DNA of 11,251 bases from JAWLFI01 sp041685645 (GTDB lineage Bacteria; Bacteroidota; Bacteroidia; Chitinophagales; Saprospiraceae), in assembly GCA_041685645.1 (NCBI GenBank), contig JAWLFI010000082.1:1-11251 (forward strand), written 5' to 3'. This document shows, piece after piece, positions 1 to 6,757 of the stretch. Below the pieces are notes generated by a model that saw only the letters and a program-made list of their open reading frames with translations, ran no database searches and was not told the DNA's origin. The position numbers and the translations under genes are program-made. How positions within the stretch are numbered: the stretch's first letter is position 1; each line of letters opens with the position of its first letter.

Positions 1-1
1 A

Positions 2-1576
2 CAGGACACATTTATCGTACTTGATTTTCACGATGATGAATTTGATCTTTCCCCCGCAGATACTTTATTTATATGTTTGGGTTCACCAGAGGTGATCGAT
101 TTCAATACCACCTCCGGAGACCTGAGCTGGGAAGCATCGGATACCTCTGTCATTTCTATAGTAGACCGGCCCCGACAGTTAGAAGTCGAAGCGACCCGCT
201 CAGGACGAATCTTTTTTGAATTTGAAGGGCAAAATTGCGGTACCATCTTCGATACTGTAGTCGTCCGTGTAGATTCCCTGCCGGATGAGTATTTCTTTGA
301 AAATCTCCCCCCGCCCAATGAAGAATGTAATAAATACTGCCGGGGCGACACCTTTTCTATTTCTCTCAATACTACGCATCCCACACTTTACCCCGAGGCT
401 GAATTCAGCTGGATGCCCGAAGACGGTAGCATTTTCGTTGGAGAGAATGAACAAAATGTTTTGGTAGAAGCCCTGGACTCCAACTATTACATCAGAACAG
501 TCACAAATAATGCCTGCGAAAGCGTTGATAGTGTTTTTATTGAGGTCATCAATCCCTCCATGGAATTATCAATTTCTGATACTACCGTTTGCTTCGAAAA
601 ACCAGTCCAGGTGGAATTACTCAATCCTGAAAATTATACAGAAATTAGCTGGTCCCCGGAAGATGGTCTGAGTTGTACCGATTGCCCCAACCCTACCATT
701 GTCACCGGAGAGACGCGACAATATACCGTAGAAGGAAAGGAGGAAGATTGTTGCCCCGTTTCGGCTACCATTACGGTCACCATAGATATACCCAACATTC
801 CCATTCCGGACGTCATCACTTGCCCGGGAGAACCGGTGGAAATACTCGTGGATAACAGTGGCCTTGCAGATCCCAATTGGGTAGGCGATACGGACGCATT
901 GGACTGCACTCGATGCTTTAATAATACAGCAGTTGTCGACCGTCCCCGAACCTTTCAATTAGAAGCTTACGACGACGAGGGATGTTTGAATCGAGGGAAT
1001 GCCAATGTCAACATATACCCCCCACTTGATTTCATAGACATTATGGTAGAACCCGGCAATGAAATTGGCGTTGGCGGCACCGCTCTGGTCACCGTTTCTA
1101 CTGAGCCGCCCCTACCGGATGGCAGTGAGGATATATCATATAATTTTAACGGAATGGACTTGAGCGCCATGGGCGACTCTATTGAAGTAAGAGTCATTGA
1201 GGAAGGAGAACAAGAATTGATCGTTACTGTGATTGACTCTAATGGCTGCGTGAACACCGCCTCGACTTTTATCACAGGCGTGCCCCCTGAAATTGATATT
1301 CCCAATGCCTTCACACCGAATGGGGACGAACTCAATGATGTGTTTTTACCCGTCATCACCAATGCTGAAAATATTGAAGGGCTCATTGAAGAGTTCCGTA
1401 TATTTAGTCGTTGGGGCACCGAAGTGTATACCGAATTTGGCCCCGATGTACAAGGTTGGGATGGTGATTATCAAGGCGATACAGCTCCGCCCGAAGTGTA
1501 CCTCTATGTCATTAAACTCAGGCTACCTAATGGAGATCAGGAAATCCGCAAAGGAGATGTGACCCTCATCCGTTAA
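2..1576 (+). CDS. Ig-like repeat surface protein with T9SS type B (gliding-motility-type) C-terminal sorting domain, 5' end missing
   Basis: The reading frame is open to the left edge of the window, so this is the C-terminal 524 residues of a longer protein; the in-frame TTG at 77 is not a real start. The last 92 residues (from 1298) match the CHU_C/type B sorting domain: the IPNAFTPNGDELNDVF opening, FRIFSRWGTEVY, a WDGDYQG segment, a VYLYVIKL strand and a KGDVTLIR end. In known members this domain directs export by the type IX secretion system and display on or release from the cell surface. The upstream part is a run of beta-rich, Ig/PKD-like units of about 80-100 residues with recurring W-x-P-x-D-G and Cys-x-x-Cys motifs (for example LSCTDCPNP around 668-695, LDCTRC around 898-915). 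Such arrays usually serve as stalks or adhesins; the exact ligand or role cannot be read here. It lies 11 bases before the next gene, suggesting co-transcription. Confidence 0.9.
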   Translation, partial: QDTFIVLDFHDDEFDLSPADTLFICLGSPEVIDFNTTSGDLSWEASDTSVISIVDRPRQLEVEATRSGRIFFEFEGQNCGTIFDTVVVRVDSLPDEYFFENLPPPNEECNKYCRGDTFSISLNTTHPTLYPEAEFSWMPEDGSIFVGENEQNVLVEALDSNYYIRTVTNNACESVDSVFIEVINPSMELSISDTTVCFEKPVQVELLNPENYTEISWSPEDGLSCTDCPNPTIVTGETRQYTVEGKEEDCCPVSATITVTIDIPNIPIPDVITCPGEPVEILVDNSGLADPNWVGDTDALDCTRCFNNTAVVDRPRTFQLEAYDDEGCLNRGNANVNIYPPLDFIDIMVEPGNEIGVGGTALVTVSTEPPLPDGSEDISYNFNGMDLSAMGDSIEVRVIEEGEQELIVTVIDSNGCVNTASTFITGVPPEIDIPNAFTPNGDELNDVFLPVITNAENIEGLIEEFRIFSRWGTEVYTEFGPDVQGWDGDYQGDTAPPEVYLYVIKLRLPNGDQEIRKGDVTLIR

Positions 1577-1587
1577 GAGTCTCTGAA

Positions 1588-2133
1588 ATGAAAAAAATTG
1601 GTTATATATTTTTGGTGCTTTTCTCTATAGCACTAGTCTCTATTGTCGCCTACATTATTGTCTTTGGCTTTATTAAGACCAACTTCAACTCCAGTGTAAA
1701 GCAAGATACGGATGTACCCATCGAATGGCTGTATGATTATTTGTCAGACCCCAATTACTACCCCGCCTGGTATTCAGGATTTCTTCGAGAACAGCGGATT
1801 CGCGGGGATGGATTTTCCGCCGGCAGTGTTTCCCTTTTATACACTATCGACGAAGGCGAAAATTATTCTTCCATTCAAAAAATTCACGAAGCCCGGCCAC
1901 CGAAATTTATCGAGAAAGAAATCATACACGATTTTTATAATTTAAAAGTAGAAATCGCCCTCGAAAAAACCAATGATCAGACCACCACTGCATCGATTGC
2001 CTTTCAATTGTCCGGTCATACCTTTTTACAGCGCATTTTAGCTCCACTATTTTGTACCCAGGTTCTTTCGGAGCAAAGAGAAATGTACCGAAAAGCATTG
2101 CGCACGGCGGAAGATAAATTTCCCGGCGAATAG
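1588..2133 (+). CDS. Membrane-anchored SRPBCC (START/polyketide cyclase-like) family protein
   Basis: A 181-residue protein starting at ATG 1588, 11 bases after the preceding stop. Residues about 4-28 form one hydrophobic segment (IGYIFLVLFSIALVSIVAYI) after a short KK start, so it is probably an N-terminal membrane anchor. The rest resembles the SRPBCC helix-grip fold: a V-P-I-E-x-L-Y-D-Y-L-S-D-P stretch around residues 42-55 followed by a YYPAWY segment (the usual 'W...NP..YP.W' position), then alternating beta strands and a C-terminal helix (about 155-175). Bacteroidota genomes carry many such proteins, which bind hydrophobic ligands in a cavity; no catalytic residues can be assigned. Family call rests on pattern only, so the ligand and function are unknown. 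Tight spacing suggests it is read from the same transcript as the sorting-domain protein, but a functional link is not shown. Confidence 0.72.
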   Translation: MKKIGYIFLVLFSIALVSIVAYIIVFGFIKTNFNSSVKQDTDVPIEWLYDYLSDPNYYPAWYSGFLREQRIRGDGFSAGSVSLLYTIDEGENYSSIQKIHEARPPKFIEKEIIHDFYNLKVEIALEKTNDQTTTASIAFQLSGHTFLQRILAPLFCTQVLSEQREMYRKALRTAEDKFPGE

Positions 2134-2192
2134 ACTCGCTCCTTCTCCTTTTGTCTGAAAACCAATTATTACCTCTTTCATAATGTGTTTTT

Positions 2193-2389
2193 GGGCGTGC
2201 CCCCTCGGTTCCCTCGGGGTCGGGCTATGCGGTGCTATCGGCCCCTCGGCCGCTATGCGTCCTCGTGGCTGAGCCCACGGCCTACATCAAAATGACCTCC
2301 AATGGCCTCACGCATCCGCACTCTACGTTCTCCCATTCCGCGGAAAAGAAGTTAAAGGCCGCGGGCTCACACCTACTATCCCTCACGCG
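2193..2389. repeat. G+C-rich, hairpin-rich intergenic element, probable dispersed Bacteroidota repeat
   Basis: This stretch stands out sharply from its AT-richer surroundings: by hand count about three quarters of 2193-2280 is G or C. It begins GGGCGTGCCCC after a T run and ends CCCTCACGC followed by GGGGGAAA, giving imperfect terminal inversion (GCGTG near one end, CACGC near the other). Inside are CGGCC/GGCCG (2239-2243 with 2248-2252, 4-base loop), CGTGG/CCACG (2264-2268 with 2275-2279), a perfect palindrome TTCCGCGGAA (2336-2345), and the direct repeat GCTATGCG at 2224-2231 and 2252-2259. No credible protein is encoded. From memory, many Bacteroidota genomes carry intergenic repeats that open with GGGCGT plus GTCGGGCTATGCG-like text and close with a CACGC end; the match is by recollection and the boundaries are approximate. 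Confidence 0.6.
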
Positions 2390-2780
2390 GGGGAAAGCTG
2401 ATATTTTTGTGCCTCCGGCATTCTATATCATGCCATCTGACAATTTGTAAAAATGAGTCCAAAAGAATAGCAGAAAAAGAAGTGACTATCATGATTGAAG
2501 TGTTCCGACTACTTTTATACAGTAAATTTTTTCCTGGCCGGAAAAGGGATATTGGAAAAATGCTGTTCCTTTTTCGCCCTGTGGGTCGAAGCTATCACTG
2601 TCGATCATTAACTTTCCTGACCACTGTAATAAAGTAATACAATAGTGCGAGTCTTTGCGATCTTTCTAATAAAAACAGCTCAAGCTCGAGGATTAACCCT
2701 TTGATAAATTAGTCGTTTTCCAAAACCGCAGCTTCATCACCAACATTCTAATATTATACAGTTTATGAGGAATGTGGCAT
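2390..2780. other. Gene-empty stretch between the repeat and the dnaK terminator
   Basis: About 390 bases with no convincing gene, tRNA or known RNA. Open frames such as 2407-2637 and one beginning at 2491 have no recognisable protein character and begin in or next to the repeat element. The only structures I noticed are a short inverted repeat TTTTCC-tggcc-GGAAAA (2529-2545) and AT-rich sequence from about 2640 on. It may include the 3' untranslated end of the plus-strand pair upstream, since no obvious intrinsic terminator follows the SRPBCC gene. Decayed genes too worn to recognise by eye cannot be excluded. Confidence 0.4.
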
Positions 2781-2812
2781 AAAAAAAGGGATGCTACACT
2801 TTGTAGCATCCC
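2781..2812 (-). terminator. Intrinsic terminator of dnaK
   Basis: Read on the minus strand, a perfect 11-bp stem (GGGATGCTACA at 2788-2798 pairing with TGTAGCATCCC at 2802-2812) with a 3-base loop is followed by a run of seven T (A run 2781-2787 on the plus strand). It lies 35 bases downstream of the dnaK stop codon and has the classic Rho-independent form. No T run follows the hairpin on the plus strand, so it points at dnaK only. Confidence 0.92.
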
Positions 2813-2847
2813 TCGTCATTCATCAGAGCTTCGATAAACCTTGGCTC

Positions 2848-4773
2848 TTACTTGTTTTCATCATCCACTTCCTCAAATTCCACATCAGTCACATCTTCAC
2901 TGTCGTCATCTTCTGCAGATGCTCCATTTGAGCCACCTGCATCCGCTCCAGCTTCAGCACCACCGGCTTCTTGCTGTGCCTGATAGATTTCTTGGGAAGC
3001 TGCAGCCCAGGCTTCATTCAATTGCTCTGTGGCTGCATCAATCTTGTCCAGATCTTCACTGGACTGAGCATCTTTTAATTCGCTCAGTGCCTGATCGATG
3101 GGGCCCCGCTTATCTTCCGGGATTTTATCTCCAAACTCCTTAATTTGCTTTTCTGTCTGGAAAATCAAGGTATCGGCACCGTTGATTTTTTCGACGCGTT
3201 CTTTAGCCTTGGCATCTGCCTCCGCATTCTTCTCTGCATCGGCCTTCATTTGTGCAATTTCCTCTTCAGATAAGCCGGTAGAAGCTTCGATTCTAATACT
3301 CTGCTCTTTTCCGGTTCCCTTATCTTTAGCGGACACATTGATCATACCATTGGCATCGATATCAAAAGTCACTTCGACTTGTGGGACGCCGCGTGGAGCC
3401 GGAGGAATACCATCTAAGATAAACCGACCCACTGTCCTGTTGTCCTTAGCCATTTTCCGTTCCCCTTGAAGAACGTGAATTTCTACTGAAGGCTGATTAT
3501 CTGCCGCCGTTGAATACACTTTTGACTTTTTGGTGGGAACGGTGGAGTTGGATTCGATAATAGTATCGTAGATTCCACCCATAGTTTCAATACCCAGAGA
3601 CAGGGGAGTAACATCGAGAAGCAATACATCTTGTACATCGCCACTCAAGACACCCCCTTGGATTGCAGCGCCTATAGCTACTACTTCATCCGGGTTCACG
3701 CTCTTATTGGGTTTCTTACCGAAAAACTCCTCAACCGATTGCTGAACTCGTGGGATACGAGTAGATCCACCCACTAATATGACTTCATCAATATCGGAAG
3801 TGGATAAACCGGCATCTCTCAATGCCAATTTGCAAGGCTCAAGGGTTCTGCTAATCAAGTCATCAGACAACTGCTCAAACTTTGACCGAGTCAATTTCAA
3901 AACCAGGTGCTTTGGCACCCCGTCAATCGCCGTGATATACGGCAAATTGATTTCAGCTTCCGTGGAAGCACTCAATTCGATTTTGGCTTTTTCCGCCGCA
4001 TCTTTCAATCGCTGCATAGCCATTGGATCTTTTCTAAGGTCCACATTTTCCTGACCTTTAAATTCATCGGCCATCCAGTTGATGATCACTCTATCAAAGT
4101 CATCTCCACCCAATCGCGTATCGCCATTGGTAGATTTTACCTCAAAGACGCCATCTCCCAAATCGAGAATAGAAATATCAAAAGTACCACCACCTAAGTC
4201 ATACACCGCAATGGTAGAGTCTTCTGTCTTTTTGTCCATGCCGTAAGCTAATGATGCCGCTGTGGGCTCATTGATAATTCGACTGACCTTAAGCCCTGCT
4301 ATTTCACCCGCTTCTTTAGTAGCTTGACGCTGCGAGTCATTGAAGTAGGCCGGTACAGTAACAACGGCCTCGGTCACTTCTGACCCCAGATAATCCTCAG
4401 CAACTTTCTTCATCTTCTGAAGAATCATGGCTGAAATCTCTTGAGGAGTATACTGCCTCCCATCGATATCGACGCGAACCGTATCATTTTCTCCTCTTAC
4501 TATTTTATAGGATGCATTCTCTATTTCATCCTTCACTTCATTATAGCGCGACCCCATAAATCTCTTAATACTAGATATGGTTCTCCCCGGATTAGTAATC
4601 GCCTGCCGCTTCGCAGAATCACCAATTTTACGGTCTCCATTATCCATGAAGGCCACTATAGAAGGTGTTGTTCTTTTTCCTTCATCATTAGGTATAACTA
4701 CTGCTTCGTTGCCTTCCATCACAGACACGCAAGAGTTTGTAGTACCCAAGTCAATTCCAATTATTTTACTCAT
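2848..4773 (-). CDS. dnaK: Molecular chaperone DnaK (Hsp70)
   Basis: A 641-residue, full-length Hsp70, close to the family's usual 600-640. In order: phosphate-1 loop IIGIDLGTTNSC (residues 4-15), VPAYFNDSQRQATKEAG (140-156), IINEPTAASLAYG (166-178), phosphate-2 loop YDLGGGTFDIS (191-201, with T197 at the position of the E. coli autophosphorylated Thr), adenosine motif VILVGGSTRIPRVQ (331-344), the interdomain linker VLLLDVTPLSLG (383-394), the substrate-binding beta domain, a helical lid, and an acidic Gly/Ala-rich tail ending EFEEVDDENK. It acts in the cytoplasm, using ATP cycling with a J-protein and GrpE to hold and fold client proteins. Neither dnaJ nor grpE is adjacent. It is transcribed alone, with its own terminator; the 145 bases upstream show no CIRCE (TTAGCACTC/GAGTGCTAA) operator. 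No Shine-Dalgarno precedes the ATG, as is common in this phylum. Confidence 0.98.
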   Translation of the reverse strand: MSKIIGIDLGTTNSCVSVMEGNEAVVIPNDEGKRTTPSIVAFMDNGDRKIGDSAKRQAITNPGRTISSIKRFMGSRYNEVKDEIENASYKIVRGENDTVRVDIDGRQYTPQEISAMILQKMKKVAEDYLGSEVTEAVVTVPAYFNDSQRQATKEAGEIAGLKVSRIINEPTAASLAYGMDKKTEDSTIAVYDLGGGTFDISILDLGDGVFEVKSTNGDTRLGGDDFDRVIINWMADEFKGQENVDLRKDPMAMQRLKDAAEKAKIELSASTEAEINLPYITAIDGVPKHLVLKLTRSKFEQLSDDLISRTLEPCKLALRDAGLSTSDIDEVILVGGSTRIPRVQQSVEEFFGKKPNKSVNPDEVVAIGAAIQGGVLSGDVQDVLLLDVTPLSLGIETMGGIYDTIIESNSTVPTKKSKVYSTAADNQPSVEIHVLQGERKMAKDNRTVGRFILDGIPPAPRGVPQVEVTFDIDANGMINVSAKDKGTGKEQSIRIEASTGLSEEEIAQMKADAEKNAEADAKAKERVEKINGADTLIFQTEKQIKEFGDKIPEDKRGPIDQALSELKDAQSSEDLDKIDAATEQLNEAWAAASQEIYQAQQEAGGAEAGADAGGSNGASAEDDDSEDVTDVEFEEVDDENK

Positions 4774-4901
4774 GTATAAGTGCTTTTACATTAACAATTT
4801 GACTGTATAAGAACAAGACATATGCCAATGCAAAAAATCTGACTATTGGGCAGCCCGCAACAACAATTGTAATAAAAGTGTCAGTAGATCAAGAGGGGAA
4901 T

Positions 4902-4919
4902 ATGACAAAATGTCGTCAT
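4902..4919. promoter_or_regulatory. Nested inverted repeat upstream of dnaK
   Basis: The 18 bases contain ATGAC and GTCAT as outer arms (4902-4906, 4915-4919), plus an inner GACA-aaa-TGTC pair (4904-4914 region). It lies about 130-145 bases upstream of the dnaK start and just touches the stop codon of the lipoprotein gene. A binding site for a regulator is possible, and so is chance. There is no T run making it an intrinsic terminator for the lipoprotein gene. Confidence 0.25.
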
Positions 4920-5881
4920 TACCTAAAATTGAGGGCTTCCGTATTGACATTTGATTGCAGAGAATCGATAGTGCGTTGATTTAGTATGTAGTTGGGTTCC
5001 AGACTGATTCTGCGACTAGACAAAACGCCTAAGCCATTTTCAACATTAGAAAAATCAGGCTGCACCTGACTGCTGGTGATCCCTGTATTCAAGCCCTCTA
5101 TATCGAGGAAAGTCTTGAGGGCACTGCCTCCACTGTTGATTTGAATATCGATGCGTTCCACGCGGCGAACCGTACCAAAATCAGGCTCTAATTCTGCTGA
5201 GAAAAAATTATACATGCGTTCACCATTCAAACTATAGTTGCTTTCATCCAATCCAGTAGCTGCCACCCAGTCCAAAATCACAGTACTGTCCTCTCCATCT
5301 TTTGTTTCCCTAATGAAGAATCGGATCAAGACATCGTAGAAACTTGCATTAGCACCATTTGACCATCTAATTGATAAAACACCACCCGGAAGAATAGCTA
5401 TAGGTCTATCAGATGGAGGACGCGTGATATCAACCGGCCCTACCATAGATGCACCGGCCTGGGCCAAAACTTCCTCTTCAGTCGAAACGCGAACCTGCAC
5501 GCTATCTCCTGACGTTAAATTGACATCCTCCTGAAAAATCTGGTACACGTAATTGGGCTCAGATAATAGCAGACCAGAATCCCTGGGCAATCCGCGATCA
5601 GTCGCATCAATGCGTTCCAAGGTAAAAGTTTCTGAGTTGTTTTTAATAAGAGTGACAGTAATATTATCGTGATACACCTCAGATTCTTGCTGCGCTAACT
5701 CTCTGGGTGGAATGTCTTCTTCCACAAACATCTTCTCAACCCGGATGTAATGCTCCACATCAGTCTCATTCAACAGACCATAAATTACTGTCTTTTCCTC
5801 TCCCCCAGTGGTAAGGTCAAAGTCAGTAGAGCAACTAAAAAGTAAGGTACTAAGTAAAAGCAAGGATATTTTGGAATACAT
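4919..5881 (-). CDS. DUF4249-like outer-membrane lipoprotein
   Basis: Start chosen at ATG 5879-5881, giving 320 residues: this places a clean lipoprotein signal at the N-terminus (MYSKISLLLLSTLLFSC, lipobox LFSC with Cys17), while the longer open frame from 5992 adds 37 non-signal-like residues and overlaps the divergent panB gene. After Cys comes STDFDL, then a beta-rich body with 'TVIYGLLNETDVEHYIRVEKMF' style opening strands, a middle strand 'VLSIRWSNGANASFYDVLIRF', and near the end NVENGLGVLSS (about 279-289). The opening 'stating a demand for self-consistent strands' and the NVENGLG motif are typical of the DUF4249 family of Bacteroidota lipoproteins, often found near TonB-dependent receptors. 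No receptor gene adjoins it here. Biochemical role unknown. Confidence 0.75.
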   Translation of the reverse strand: MYSKISLLLLSTLLFSCSTDFDLTTGGEEKTVIYGLLNETDVEHYIRVEKMFVEEDIPPRELAQQESEVYHDNITVTLIKNNSETFTLERIDATDRGLPRDSGLLLSEPNYVYQIFQEDVNLTSGDSVQVRVSTEEEVLAQAGASMVGPVDITRPPSDRPIAILPGGVLSIRWSNGANASFYDVLIRFFIRETKDGEDSTVILDWVAATGLDESNYSLNGERMYNFFSAELEPDFGTVRRVERIDIQINSGGSALKTFLDIEGLNTGITSSQVQPDFSNVENGLGVLSSRRISLEPNYILNQRTIDSLQSNVNTEALNFR

Positions 5882-5947
5882 ATAAAGTGTTGTTCGGTTA
5901 TATACAGCTAATGTAGTACTTTTATGACAAAAGTAAACCAGATTAAC
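5882..5947. promoter_or_regulatory. Divergent promoter region with a perfect 7-bp inverted repeat
   Basis: The 66 bases between the lipoprotein start and panB contain TACTTTT (5917-5923), spacer ATGAC, and AAAAGTA (5929-5935), a perfect dyad. On the minus strand 5928-5935 reads TACTTTTG, an exact match to the Bacteroidota -7 consensus TAnnTTTG, with a TTG at 5958-5960 as possible -33 (22-base spacer). On the plus strand 5917-5924 reads TACTTTTA, one base off consensus, with a TTG at 5890-5892 at a rather long 24-base spacer. The minus-strand promoter is the better candidate. Confidence 0.42.
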
Positions 5948-6757
5948 ATGAAAAAGCCAATAAAGAGAGTCACTACTCACGTTCTCCAACAAATGAAAGC
6001 GGAGGATGAAAAAATAAGTATGCTGACGGCCTATGATTATTCTCTCGCTCGTATTTTAGATGGAGCGGGCATAGATGTGTTATTGGTCGGTGATTCAGCA
6101 TCCAATGTCATGGCGGGGCACGAGACGACGCTGCCCATCACTCTGGATCAGATGATTTACCACGCTTCATCGGTGGTCAGAGGCGTCAACAGGGCTTTTG
6201 TAGTAGTAGATTTACCCTTTGGAACCTATCAGGGGAATTCCAGAGAGGCCCTGCATTCGGCGATTCGCATCATGAAGGAATCTGGAGCTCACGGGGTAAA
6301 GCTGGAAGGCGGCGCTGAAGTTAAGGAGTCAGTCTCTCGAATTATTTCAGCGGGTATTCCCGTGATGGGACATTTGGGACTTACTCCTCAGTCTATTTAT
6401 AAATTTGGAACGTATTCGGTCAGAGCGAAGGAAGAGGAAGAAGCCGCACAGCTCAGATCAGACGCTCAACTTTTGCAAGATCTCGGCTGTTTTTCCATCG
6501 TATTTGAAAAAATTCCCGCACATCTCGCCACAGAAGTGACCCATGCCCTGAGTATTCCCACTATTGGTATTGGAGCCGGAGCCGGTGTTAGTGGGCAGGT
6601 TCTCGTCGGCCAAGATATGATGGGAATTACAAAAGATTTTCACCCCAGATTTTTACGCAGATATCTCGACTTATATTCGCAGATCAACGACGCAGTGGAA
6701 CAGTACATAACTGATGTAAAAGCAGGTACCTTCCCGAACGATGAGGAACAATATTAA
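5948..6757 (+). CDS. panB: 3-methyl-2-oxobutanoate hydroxymethyltransferase
   Basis: This is ketopantoate hydroxymethyltransferase, which adds the one-carbon unit of 5,10-methylene-tetrahydrofolate to alpha-ketoisovalerate in the first committed step of pantothenate and CoA synthesis; it is a Mg-dependent cytoplasmic TIM-barrel enzyme. With start ATG 5948 the protein has 269 residues, normal for the family. Visible motifs: LLVGDSASNVMAGHETTLP (45-63, metal ligand D49), VVDLPFGTYQ (86-95, D88), GVKLEGG (116-122, E120), MGHLGLTPQS (140-149), FEKIP with probable catalytic E187, and IPTIGIGAGAG (203-213). These correspond to E. coli D45, D84, E114 and E181. An in-frame ATG at 5924 would add 8 residues, but it sits inside the putative promoter dyad and adds nothing typical of the family. 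Its last 17 bases overlap mltG. Confidence 0.96.
   Translation: MKKPIKRVTTHVLQQMKAEDEKISMLTAYDYSLARILDGAGIDVLLVGDSASNVMAGHETTLPITLDQMIYHASSVVRGVNRAFVVVDLPFGTYQGNSREALHSAIRIMKESGAHGVKLEGGAEVKESVSRIISAGIPVMGHLGLTPQSIYKFGTYSVRAKEEEEAAQLRSDAQLLQDLGCFSIVFEKIPAHLATEVTHALSIPTIGIGAGAGVSGQVLVGQDMMGITKDFHPRFLRRYLDLYSQINDAVEQYITDVKAGTFPNDEEQY

Noticed and set aside
77..79. TTG at 77 as the start of the sorting-domain protein
   Set aside because: The frame is open to the window edge with matching protein character before 77, and no signal peptide follows the TTG.
2529..2545. TTTTCC/GGAAAA inverted repeat as a terminator for the plus-strand pair
   Set aside because: The 6-bp stem is AT-rich and no T run follows it, so it lacks the form of an intrinsic terminator.
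2232..2637. Overlapping open frames of 72 and 76 codons (2232-2450, 2407-2637) as small genes
   Set aside because: They begin inside or beside the G+C-rich repeat, show no signal peptide, motif or plausible composition, and look like chance frames.
2700..2745. Minus-strand stretch reading as a short acidic C-terminus (VGDEAAVLEND then stop), possibly a decayed gene end
   Set aside because: Only about a dozen codons after an in-frame stop, with no upstream continuation; chance is the simplest reading.
2841..4810. Plus-strand open frames across the dnaK region
   Set aside because: They are antisense shadows of dnaK with low-complexity or Ser/Ile-rich translations and no independent support.
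5882..5992. A longer lipoprotein gene starting at 5992
   Set aside because: The extra 37 residues destroy the N-terminal signal, overlap the panB start and contain the promoter dyad; ATG 5881 gives a proper lipobox signal.
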